This document shows positions 36,535 through 44,955 of a DNA stretch of 64,000 nucleotides, in pieces; the first letter of the stretch is position 1, and each line of letters opens with the position of its first letter. Source of the DNA: Bacteroidota bacterium (lineage in GTDB: Bacteria > Bacteroidota > Bacteroidia > Chitinophagales > BACL12); NCBI GenBank assembly GCA_016706255.1, contig JADJJZ010000003.1, positions 1,398,501 through 1,462,500 on the forward strand, in the 5' to 3' direction. Position numbers and translations under genes: made by a program. A model generated the notes under the pieces. It was given only the letters and a program-made list of their open reading frames with translations, did no database searches and had not been told where the DNA came from.

Positions 36535-37896
36535 CTAGAGATTGTCTGAAATAAGCTTTGCGGATGCCAATCGGGTAATTAGATACTGTGTTTTTTCTTC
36601 AAACTTTATTTTTGATGATTGTAAAGTGTAACTATCCAGTAACAACCCCCTTGTTTTAAGGGCACTCTCGTAAAAGTGGATGGCAGTTGATAAATCCACA
36701 ACATTTTTGGTTAATAAATATTTATGATAAAATGCATCTCCTTTCCCACAACAAGCTTCCATAATCACATTCTCAGGAAAAAGCCAGTCATCTTGCAACG
36801 CGGCTTCTGATGTAAAATTCCTGTTTGGAATTACAAGTGTTAATGCCTGATGAAATGCCGCAATGGATTTTTCATAATTTTGTTGCTGCAACAATAAATT
36901 ACCTAGTTCAATATTTACCTTGGCAGCTTCCCTGGTCCGGTTTTCAGGGCTTTCTAAAAATTTTTGCACAGCTTTATTAAAATTAGTTTCGGCAAATTTG
37001 TTTTGATTGTTTAAAGCATAATATTTTGCTAACTGCAGATAATAATCACCATAATCATCCGGTTCTGTAATTTTATGCAGGAAAGAGGCGCTTAATAATT
37101 GCAGGTAGAAATCTGCAGAATCACTTTGTTTATTGTCGATATGCCAGGTAATTAATTTACAAAGTGTTCCATGGTATTCTTCTGAATACAAACCTGATTT
37201 ATTTAATGCAAATGCTTTTGTGTAAGTATCAAAAGCTGCATTGTATTGTGCAATATCATAATAGGCAACACCCAAATCATTTAACGATTTTAGCATATTT
37301 AATGTATCAGCTGCTGTTGCACAAATAGTATAACATTTTTTCAAGTAACCAATTGCATTTTGGGGTTCACCAAGTCGTGTATAAGCACTGCCACAAGGTT
37401 TTAAAAATTTAATTGCCTTGTCGGCAGTCCACGAATCCGAAGCATCTATTAAATTAATCCCTTCAATATAATATGGAATACAGGTTTGCCACTTTTGTAA
37501 TTTCGGCCCAAATTCATACGCAATTTGTCGGTGAATCCAGGCTAAATTATTCAGGCTTGCTGAGTCTGAAGGCAGTCGCCAAATTTCATCGTTAACTACT
37601 TTGTAATATACAATAGCACTATCCAATGAAATATTATCTCTGGTTATTTTTATGATCCGATCATAACAGTATAACCAGCTTGCTAAAGAATCCGATTTTT
37701 TATAAATATCCGCCAGTATTAATTGATTGGAAATATAGGCTTCAAAATCGTTGCGAATCAGATTGGAATCAATGTTGTTTTTTAATTTAATAATTTCCGC
37801 TGCATCCGGGGTGTAGGCAGGCCTATTGTTATGTGGTAAACAAGATGATAAAAATACCACACCGGCAATTATACCAATAAGCGTGCTTAACTTCAT
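36535..37896 (-). CDS. TPR-repeat lipoprotein, possibly a truncated TPR-CHAT protein
   Basis: This 453-residue protein has a lipoprotein signal (IIAGVVFLSSC). It is almost wholly helical, with TPR-like repeats such as AIGYLKKCYTICATAADTLN, SLNDLGVAYYDIAQYNAAFD, YYLQLAKYYALNNQNKFAET and NIELGNLLLQQQNYEKSIAA. The last part, ALKTRGLLLDSYTLQSSKI followed by KFEEKTQYLITRLASAKL, resembles the linker that precedes the CHAT protease domain in large Bacteroidota TPR-CHAT proteins, but the protein ends there and no CHAT sequence follows in any frame up to the next gene. It probably scaffolds protein contacts at the envelope. It lies 47 bp after the DUF11-like gene in the same direction. Confidence 0.75.
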   Translation of the reverse strand: MKLSTLIGIIAGVVFLSSCLPHNNRPAYTPDAAEIIKLKNNIDSNLIRNDFEAYISNQLILADIYKKSDSLASWLYCYDRIIKITRDNISLDSAIVYYKVVNDEIWRLPSDSASLNNLAWIHRQIAYEFGPKLQKWQTCIPYYIEGINLIDASDSWTADKAIKFLKPCGSAYTRLGEPQNAIGYLKKCYTICATAADTLNMLKSLNDLGVAYYDIAQYNAAFDTYTKAFALNKSGLYSEEYHGTLCKLITWHIDNKQSDSADFYLQLLSASFLHKITEPDDYGDYYLQLAKYYALNNQNKFAETNFNKAVQKFLESPENRTREAAKVNIELGNLLLQQQNYEKSIAAFHQALTLVIPNRNFTSEAALQDDWLFPENVIMEACCGKGDAFYHKYLLTKNVVDLSTAIHFYESALKTRGLLLDSYTLQSSKIKFEEKTQYLITRLASAKLISDNL

Positions 37897-37943
37897 GCAG
37901 CTAAACTAAACAATACCATTATAAGCATCAAATAAGTATCAAT

Positions 37944-39503
37944 TCATTTTTTATTATTACTTCTTTTAACAAGGATATAAATTAATAATAATCCTGCTAC
38001 AATCCAACCCAACCATGAAATCCATGGATTTTGACAATTCCCGTCTGTTTCAACCGGTAAACTATCGCCGCCATTTTCAATTTCTGTTGATAGCGATTCA
38101 TCTAAGCATTTGGTAACCGCCAGATTAGTTATTATTTCTTCATTATTGTCAAAAAAGATACCTGCGCGATTATGAATGTCTGAAAATGAAAGTTTTGTTT
38201 TGGCTTTAAATTTCACATAACCAATAGCAGTTTTTACATCAGGATTGGTAGTGCCATCTAACATAATATTTGTAAAACTGAACGAAACATTATGTTTTAC
38301 CTGTCCTTTATGTTGAGGGTTAGTTTGTTTAATATTATTTTTTGAATAATTAAACTTTTGGGTAGTGCTTGTGAAATTACAATTTTTGAATAACTGTTTT
38401 TCATTTTGGTATAAATTTGTTCCATTACCAATTACAGCTTCTGTAACCTTAATTGAATTTGGGTCAATTGCATTATCTGTTTCCAGATTAATAAATACAG
38501 ATGATGCTGCCGCAATGCCCACATTTTGAAATGTAATGGTATACTCATATTCTTCCGGTCCGGAGGCGCCACAGGTGCTGGATGTTGGTTTATCTACGGC
38601 TATGTTATTAGGATCAAACGCTGCACCAACATACAGGTCATAATTATCGAGGTTTGTGCCCCCGCTTAAAGGTACATCTGCAGTGTTTGTTACAATTGCA
38701 GTAAAGGTCACTTTTTCAAAATTGCTACTGGTAAAATTATCTGTTAAATCTAAAAGGCAATACACGTTTTTTTCTGCGCCTGTAAAGTTATTATTGATAT
38801 CCCAGGTTGCTACTTTGCTTAAATTGCTATATGCATAACTATTACCGGAATTTACCATAGCAAAAGAAAAATATTTATTTGCCTGACCCGGACTGAGGAA
38901 AGTAATTTTATTTGCTGCAACATTATGGAATAAATGTAAATGTAAATTGGGCTCTGTTATGGCAATTCTTCCATTATCCAATATATCATTATTGATGGTT
39001 AGTATTAATAATACCTGATTACATTTAGCAGCTTTATTAGTAGTATGTGCGGTAGTAATTTTAATAAATTGTGAACCATTCACATTACTTTGCGATGCAG
39101 GATAGCTGTTCACACTTAATCCTGATGGTAAATTACCACTTCCGGAACCACCAACCATTACGCCTGCATCATCATCATCGCCATATGTATTAACTGAATT
39201 TAAAAATGCAACCGATTGTGTTGTAGTAACCGACCAGTTTGGGCTTGCTGCATTGGAAGGTGTAGTTTCTAGCTTATTGCCACCATCAGTAAATATCCAG
39301 CGCACAAAATAATTTTCAGATGGAAAGCTGCCTGCCCGCCAACCATTGGTAGTGCAATTTCCTGAACCGCCGTTTATTGATACGGTATATCCGGGTGAAG
39401 TGGATGTTACAATTCCTGTTAAACAGGTGTTAGGGCAATTTGTAGTTGCCATTAAAAGCAACATGGGAATTACCAGTATTATGGGTTTAAGCAAGTTTTT
39501 CAT
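37944..39503 (-). CDS. DUF11-like extracellular protein with C-terminal membrane anchor
   Basis: This 519-residue protein has a signal peptide (KPIILVIPMLLLMATTNC) and a beta-rich ectodomain, ending in one transmembrane helix (WLGWIVAGLLLIYILV) and a basic tail (KRSNNKK). The region at about 300-460 (AFDPNNIAVDKP, YEYTITFQNVG, VFINLETDNAIDPNSIKV, AGIFFDNNEEIITN) matches the DUF11/DUF7619-like conserved repeat common in large Bacteroidota surface proteins. There, it is usually followed by a T9SS tail; here a membrane anchor replaces it. It is upstream of the TPR lipoprotein and downstream of the LytTR/LytS pair, all in one direction, so it could belong to that regulon. Confidence 0.75.
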   Translation of the reverse strand: MKNLLKPIILVIPMLLLMATTNCPNTCLTGIVTSTSPGYTVSINGGSGNCTTNGWRAGSFPSENYFVRWIFTDGGNKLETTPSNAASPNWSVTTTQSVAFLNSVNTYGDDDDAGVMVGGSGSGNLPSGLSVNSYPASQSNVNGSQFIKITTAHTTNKAAKCNQVLLILTINNDILDNGRIAITEPNLHLHLFHNVAANKITFLSPGQANKYFSFAMVNSGNSYAYSNLSKVATWDINNNFTGAEKNVYCLLDLTDNFTSSNFEKVTFTAIVTNTADVPLSGGTNLDNYDLYVGAAFDPNNIAVDKPTSSTCGASGPEEYEYTITFQNVGIAAASSVFINLETDNAIDPNSIKVTEAVIGNGTNLYQNEKQLFKNCNFTSTTQKFNYSKNNIKQTNPQHKGQVKHNVSFSFTNIMLDGTTNPDVKTAIGYVKFKAKTKLSFSDIHNRAGIFFDNNEEIITNLAVTKCLDESLSTEIENGGDSLPVETDGNCQNPWISWLGWIVAGLLLIYILVKRSNNKK

Positions 39504-39672
39504 AATGTGATCAATTTGGGTATTTGTGATATTGAAACAAAAGTAAATGTATAAACAACTATGTTAGGTGAATTCTTTTATATGGTATTTTTTAAAACAT
39601 GAAGGGCGTATTCTAATATTTAAATGGTTTTTTTATTCGGCATTATTACCCGGATGTTTATTTTATTTAAAA

Positions 39673-40863
39673 CTAATCATTCAATTTTTTAATAAGCGGT
39701 AAAATAATCGTAACGCAGGTTCCTCCTGTTTTTAGGTCATCTTCAATGGTTACAATACCTTCGCTGTTATGCTGACTGCTAAACAATTTAATTCGGTCAA
39801 CAGTTAGTTGAATGCCAATGCTGTTATGGGTTTGGGGTTTTGACATGTTTTTAGAATTTGTTATGCCGATGCCATTGTCTAAAATCGTTATTTGTAATTG
39901 CTTTTCATTATTAATGCTGTTCGCACTTACTGTTATTTTTCCAATTTTATCAGCAGGCATTATACCATGCCAGATGGCATTTTCCACAAAAGGTTGTAAA
40001 ATCATACTTGGCATATATACCTCATCGGTTTCCAGTTCAGCATTAATATTAAAATCATATGTAAGTTTTTCGCCAAAACGCAATTGTTCAATTTCCAGAT
40101 ATAGTTTTAATTTTTCAAATTCTTCTTCTAAGGTGATATCTGTTTTAGTGGATAGGTCGAGGTTCATTCTGATTAAGCGACTGAACTTTGTAAGGTATTT
40201 GTTTGCGGATTGTTTATCATTATCCAGCATATAATGTTGAATAGAATTTAATGCATTAAATACAAAATGCGGATTCATCATCGCCTGCTTGGCTTGATTT
40301 TCCATATCATTCATTTTTTGTTGAATAATGAAGGCTTGTTTTTGCCGCATCAAGTATTTTTTATTGTTTGTATACACCAAATAAAATATACTGCCACCCG
40401 TCAGCAACGTAATGGTAATAATAAACCACCACCTGGCATATAAAGGTTTGGCAATAGAAAAATTAATATGCTCCGCCGGCGACCAGTCTGAAGTTGAGGT
40501 TTTTGCCTTTACTGAAAACGAATAATTGCCAGCATTTAATGCCGGAAGATTAATGGTTGTTTCCTTAGTGGAATCCCATGCACCATCAGATTTTAATCGG
40601 TATAAATAAGTTACATCTCCCGAAAAGCTTAGGTCAACACCCTCGTAGGTAATACGAATATTATTTTCATCCGATTGCAATTGAAAAACTGAATCATATT
40701 TGTGTTCAACATTATTAATTGTAAATGATGTAATTATCAGCGTTGGCGGAGTTGTGTTTTCTGCAAAACAATCATAAGGTATTTGGAAAAGGAAGAATGC
40801 ACAAATAAAATAAACCTTCCATTTACATAAATCGTCGATAAGTGAATTCTTGTTCTGCATCAT
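39673..40863 (-). CDS. LytS/YehU-type sensor histidine kinase with periplasmic Y_Y_Y domain
   Basis: This 396-residue protein has an N-terminal membrane or signal helix (VYFICAFFLFQIPYDCFA), a periplasmic Y_Y_Y-type beta domain (about 40-145, ending APLNAGNY-like strands and FSVKAKTSTSDWSPA), one transmembrane helix (WWFIITITLLTGGSIFYLVY) and a His_kinase domain of the LytS family. MMNPHFVFNALNSIQHYM carries the phospho-accepting His; PFVENAIWHGI and LDNGIGITN form the ATP-binding site. Two-component sensors of this form usually also have seven-bladed propellers; this one has only the Y_Y_Y domain. TTG at 40878 is in frame but ATG at 40863 is chosen. It follows the LytTR regulator by 11 bp. 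Confidence 0.92.
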   Translation of the reverse strand: MMQNKNSLIDDLCKWKVYFICAFFLFQIPYDCFAENTTPPTLIITSFTINNVEHKYDSVFQLQSDENNIRITYEGVDLSFSGDVTYLYRLKSDGAWDSTKETTINLPALNAGNYSFSVKAKTSTSDWSPAEHINFSIAKPLYARWWFIITITLLTGGSIFYLVYTNNKKYLMRQKQAFIIQQKMNDMENQAKQAMMNPHFVFNALNSIQHYMLDNDKQSANKYLTKFSRLIRMNLDLSTKTDITLEEEFEKLKLYLEIEQLRFGEKLTYDFNINAELETDEVYMPSMILQPFVENAIWHGIMPADKIGKITVSANSINNEKQLQITILDNGIGITNSKNMSKPQTHNSIGIQLTVDRIKLFSSQHNSEGIVTIEDDLKTGGTCVTIILPLIKKLND

Positions 40864-40874
40864 TATTGGCGTAA

Positions 40875-41657
40875 TCAACGTAAGCTGAATAGTTTTATGC
40901 TATCGAGAAAAAATTCCACCCTGCGACGGCTCACAATAATATTTGCACCATCTTTCATGATAGCAAAATAACCGTCTACTGTGGAATATTCTTTTAAAAA
41001 ATGCAGATTTATGATAAATGACTTATGTGTTCTGATATATATATCATCGGGTAATAATTGTTCATATTCCCCCATTCCCCGGCTTACAACAATTTTTTCA
41101 CCATCCTGCATATGAAATATGGTATAGTTTCCGTCAGCTTCCAGATAAACAATATCACTAATAGAAATAATTTTAAATCCCTGTAAGTGATGTAATGTAA
41201 TTCGTGAAATTTGTTGCTGATTACGCAAATTATCCGCCAGAATATTTACCGAATTAATATAGTCTGTGTTTAATTGCACATTCTGAACCCTCAGGTTATG
41301 TAAAGCAGATACTTTTTTTACCGCAAGTTTTAATTCATCAATATCAACAGGTTTTAACAAAAAATCAGCCGCACTCGCTTTTAATGCCCGCAAGGCATAT
41401 TCCTGATTGCCGGTTACAAAAACTACCGTAACGCCTTCCTGTTCAATAGAATTAAGCAAGTCGAAACCATTTTCATTTGGCATATTTACATCCAGAAATA
41501 ATAAATCAATGCTTTGGCTGCGCAAAAACTGGCGAGCTTCTTCTGCCGAACGGGCAATACCCGAAATTGTTACTGAAGGGCAATACTCAGTAAGTAATCC
41601 CGCTAATACCTTTTGCGCAGGTAATTCATCATCAACAATTAAACATTTCAGCCGCAT
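40875..41657 (-). CDS. LytTR-family response regulator
   Basis: This 260-residue regulator has a receiver domain (about 1-120; LKCLIVDDELPAQKVL, then LLFLDVNMPNENGFDLL with the phospho-accepting Asp, VVFVTGNQEYA and FLLKPVDIDEL). A linker follows, then a LytTR DNA-binding domain (ISDIVYLEADGNYTIFHM, VSRGMGEYEQLLPD, IRTHKSFIINLHFLKEY). The cognate sensor gene follows directly. CAAATTTA at 41662-41669 (TAAATTTG on the coding strand) is a possible -7 box only a few bases upstream of the ATG, which would make a very short leader. Confidence 0.96.
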   Translation of the reverse strand: MRLKCLIVDDELPAQKVLAGLLTEYCPSVTISGIARSAEEARQFLRSQSIDLLFLDVNMPNENGFDLLNSIEQEGVTVVFVTGNQEYALRALKASAADFLLKPVDIDELKLAVKKVSALHNLRVQNVQLNTDYINSVNILADNLRNQQQISRITLHHLQGFKIISISDIVYLEADGNYTIFHMQDGEKIVVSRGMGEYEQLLPDDIYIRTHKSFIINLHFLKEYSTVDGYFAIMKDGANIIVSRRRVEFFLDSIKLFSLR

Positions 41658-41770
41658 AGTCCAAATTTAGTATTTTTCATGTGAAGTTAGGCTTTGGCCG
41701 CTTTCGGTGGTGGACTAATGGATAAGCGGCATATTTCCCTGTATGAAAGGTATTATCAACAATAAACTTT

Positions 41771-41799
41771 TTGAATTTCCAATTTCCTTCTTACTTTTG
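41771..41799 (+). promoter_or_regulatory. Bacteroidota-type promoter for the small membrane protein gene
   Basis: TTG at 41771-41773 (within TTTTTG) and TACTTTTG at 41792-41799 are 18 bp apart, matching the Bacteroidota sigma factor consensus. The ATG is 20 bases downstream. Confidence 0.75.
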
Positions 41800-41818
41800 T
41801 GGCATAAATACTAACACG

Positions 41819-41992
41819 ATGGAAAATAACGCAAAACAAAAATACGAGATCAAATTAAACAAAAAATGGTTCTTAGCCGGTCTTGTTGCTAGTGCTGTTT
41901 GTGTTCTGATGGTAATTTTTATGAGCCAGTTTTTCTGGATTGCATTACCTTTCGTATTTACTTTCTTAGCTAAGTCTATAGACGCATTATAA
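41819..41992 (+). CDS. Small two-helix membrane protein, unknown function
   Basis: This 57-residue protein has a polar, basic N-terminus (KQKYEIKLNKK) and one long or two short hydrophobic helices (WFLAGLVASAVCVLMVIFMS and FFWIALPFVFTFLA). I know no family for it. It has a good promoter and a strong terminator of its own, which makes it a credible gene despite the small size. Confidence 0.75.
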   Translation: MENNAKQKYEIKLNKKWFLAGLVASAVCVLMVIFMSQFFWIALPFVFTFLAKSIDAL

Positions 41993-42011
41993 TTTATTGC
42001 AAGCTTTTTAC

Positions 42012-42050
42012 AAGGGTAGTAACGTTTTGTTGCTACCCTTTTTTATTTTT
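42012..42050 (+). terminator. Terminator after the small membrane protein gene
   Basis: AAGGGTAGTAAC pairs with GTTGCTACCCTT (12 bp, one wobble pair) around a 5-base loop, followed by TTTTATTTTT. Confidence 0.92.
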
Positions 42051-42055
42051 AGAAC

Positions 42056-43333
42056 ATGAAACAATTTTACCTGATACTATTTTGCTTTAGCCTGACTGTA
42101 ACTGCATTCTCGCAACAAAATCCTGACTGGCTCATTTACGACGGAACCCCCACTGCAGGCCGTTTTGATGATATCTTTTTTATAAACGATACAACCGGAT
42201 GGGCAGTGAGCTCTGACGGCGAAATTTATAAAACCATGAATGCAGGTGTTACCTGGCAACTCAAATTCAGCGAATCCACCTATTTTCGTTCCGTTGAGTT
42301 TTTTGATACCGAGGTGGGTTTTGCAGGAACTTTATTTGGTAATTTGTACAAAACAGAAGACGGCGGCGATACCTGGAACGATATCGGTGACCTGCTGCCA
42401 CATGTATTTACCGGAATTTGCGGCCTCAGTGTTGCCGATGATTCTACTATTTACGCCTGTGGCATCTGGAGCAGTCCGGCCTATATTTTTAAAAGCACCA
42501 ATCGCGGCGAAACATGGACCTACACCGATATGAGCGAACAGGCTTATTCGCTGGTTGATATTAAATTCACCGACAAAAATCAAGGATTTGCTACCGGTCA
42601 GGCTGCCGATTTAACACAAGGTGGTATCATTTTATATACTACCGATGGCGGCGCTAACTGGGCAACTAAAATCACTACCGGTCACCCAAACGATTATGTC
42701 TGGAAAATACAATTGCTTGATGGTGTGCATGCTTTTGGCGCTATCGCGGATGTTACCGGAACCGGTACAACACGTTTTCTCAAATCAATAGACAATGGTG
42801 ATAGCTGGGAAGTTAAGCTGATAGATGAAACTTTTACCTATATTGAAATGATCGGCTTCGCAAACCCCGATACGGGTTGGACAGGCTCTTATGATATTCT
42901 GGAAACAACAGATGGTGGTGAATCATGGCATCCGGCGGGTTGGGGATATAATATCAATCGCTTTTTTCAGGTAAATACTAACTTAAATTTTGCCTCCGGA
43001 ACATCAATCTATGTGTACACCGATACTTCTTATGTTCCGGTGGATACTACTACTGCAATTAATAATTTAAATCAACATCATGCCATTCTGAGTATAAATC
43101 CAAATCCGGCAACAACAACGCTGCAAATTGAATTGGAAATTTCAAATTTAACAACAGTAGATTTTTCCATTTTCGACATGAAAGGCATAAAACAAATTGA
43201 AATAAATCACGGTATTGTGCAACCTGGAAAATATAACATCTCTCAACCAATTAATTTAACACTAGGTGAATATATTTTGTGTTTACATAGTAATGAAGGA
43301 TTACGATGGAAACGATTTACGGTAATAAAATAA
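42056..43333 (+). CDS. Secreted Ycf48/BNR-like beta-propeller protein with T9SS tail
   Basis: This 425-residue exported protein (signal ends VTAFSQ) is made of propeller repeats with the pattern GW-or-GFA, KTxDGGxTW: GWAVSSDGEIYKTMNAGVTW, VGFAGTLFGNLYKTEDGGDTW, YIFKSTNRGETW, GIILYTTDGGANW and LETTDGGESW. Such Ycf48-like/sialidase-type repeats fold as a beta-propeller, used in Bacteroidota mainly for binding. No catalytic Asp-box arrangement of a true sialidase is evident. A short type A T9SS domain (LSINPNPATTTLQIELE) ends the protein. The start codon is only six bases after the T-run of the preceding terminator, so a promoter within that region or readthrough is needed. Confidence 0.88.
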   Translation: MKQFYLILFCFSLTVTAFSQQNPDWLIYDGTPTAGRFDDIFFINDTTGWAVSSDGEIYKTMNAGVTWQLKFSESTYFRSVEFFDTEVGFAGTLFGNLYKTEDGGDTWNDIGDLLPHVFTGICGLSVADDSTIYACGIWSSPAYIFKSTNRGETWTYTDMSEQAYSLVDIKFTDKNQGFATGQAADLTQGGIILYTTDGGANWATKITTGHPNDYVWKIQLLDGVHAFGAIADVTGTGTTRFLKSIDNGDSWEVKLIDETFTYIEMIGFANPDTGWTGSYDILETTDGGESWHPAGWGYNINRFFQVNTNLNFASGTSIYVYTDTSYVPVDTTTAINNLNQHHAILSINPNPATTTLQIELEISNLTTVDFSIFDMKGIKQIEINHGIVQPGKYNISQPINLTLGEYILCLHSNEGLRWKRFTVIK

Positions 43334-43345
43334 TTATTAGCAGAT

Positions 43346-44802
43346 TTAATCTTTAAAAAATTTCATAAATCGGTTAGCTAAACCGGAAGCATAATTTGCA
43401 GGAACACCTTTGTCTTCTAAAAATCTTCCCGCATACATCGCAATAAATGAAATTATTGTTGCAGGAATAAATGCTTCAATACTAATTGGGAAAATATATT
43501 CAAAAATAATATACGTTACTAAACCGCTAAACATACTAAGCATAGCACTTTGCGCATTTACATTTTTCCAGTATAACGCAGCAGTCATAGGCGCTAGCAG
43601 CGATACCATACCGAACGTTGCACTTTCACCAACTAAATCATAAATGTTGTGTTTCGACAAGGTCATTACATAACTTACTAATGCAATCCCCACCACACTT
43701 AAGCGTAAAATTGTTAAAAAATGTTTATCGGTGTAATCTGATTTTTTTAAGTTTTTATGAATAGGTTTAATAAAATTTTCTGCAAGAATACTCGCCGGTG
43801 CAAGTAATGAACCTGAACACGTACTTAATACTGCAGATAATAATGAACCAAAAAACAATATTTGGATCCACAATGGTGTATGCGTTAAAACAATTCTTGG
43901 TATTACAGATTGGGTATCTGAAAAATCTTCAGTCGGATACATCACCTTTGCAGCAAGTGCTAAAAATAAAGGCAACATGGCAATTAATAAATACATAATT
44001 GCACCTAAGTATGTAGAATTAACTGCGGCCTTTTCACTGCGCGCCGAATTAGCTCGTTGAAATACATCCTGTGACGGAATATATCCTAAGCCAATAACCA
44101 TCCATGCACCAATCCAGTTGGTAATATCAATAGGTTTCGCATCCGGCAAAAATTTGAAGGTATTTTCCGGTGCATTGGCAATAACCTGTCCAACTCCGCC
44201 GGCTTGATTGGCCACAAATATTACCACTATTACCAGTCCAACAACAATTAAAATACTTTGTATAAAATCGGTAATAGAAACAGCCCACATACCACCTACC
44301 ATTGTATAACCGGTTACAATTATTGCGCAAATAAGAATAGCAGTTGGCAATGCCATGGTAATGGAAGCCTGTAGCAATACAATCTGCAAAATAATGCCTA
44401 GTGCAACGTATTGAGCAGCAATGTATCCAAAAAGGTAAGCATAAAGAAGCTGGAAATGAGCTCCACGTTTTGACCATATTTTATTTTAAATAAATCGCCA
44501 ATAGTGAGCAAATTCATGCGGTATAGCGGACGAACAAAGAAGAATCCGAACAAAAACAAACAAAGCGAAGCCCCAAAAGGATCTTCAATTACGTTGAGTA
44601 ACCCACCTTCCAAAAATGCACTGGAAGCGCCAAAAACGGTTTCACTGCCAAACCATAAGGCAAATAATGCTGCTGCGTTAAAAAAAGGTGGTAATCGGCG
44701 CCCTGCCTGCACAAAATCGCTGGAACCTTTTACAAATTTGCTGGTGAAAACCCCGATGGCAATGGTTACCACCATGTAAATAATCACAAAGGTTAGAAGC
44801 AT
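43346..44802 (-). pseudogene. Sodium:solute symporter (SSS family), interrupted by a frameshift
   Basis: The N-terminal frame (44802 to about 44440) gives the first helices of an SSS transporter: AIGVFTSKFVKGSSDFVQAG, RRLPPFFNAAALFALWFGSE, TVFGASSAFLEGGL and TIGDLFKIKYGQNVELISSF. It then runs into an early stop at 44398. The continuation is intact in another frame: YLFGYIAAQYVALGIILQ, then IVTGYTMVGGMWAVSITDFI, GYIPSQDVFQRANSARSEK and the remaining helices to 43346. Joined, they make about 485 residues, a normal symporter length. One base is missing between about 44427 and 44450 (coding strand CTTCTTTATGC; one more T would restore the frame). Members import sugars, amino acids or vitamins with sodium; the substrate is unknown. 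An assembly indel is as likely as true inactivation. Confidence 0.85.
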
Positions 44803-44955
44803 TTCAGTTAGTGGCGGTCAATAGGTGGTTAAAAATTTGAGGTCAAAAATAGAAATATTTGTCAATTTTCAAAGTTTTTTTTATGCAGCCCTGTTAGTTA
44901 ACCGGGTTAGTTTACCACCGTTAGTTTGCCTAAATTTGCCACGTAAATCTAAGTT

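Noticed and set aside
44127..44477. A separate 116-residue gene in the symporter region
   Set aside because: It is an out-of-frame reading of the symporter (Cys/Tyr-rich with no family match); the true frame is the SSS transporter.
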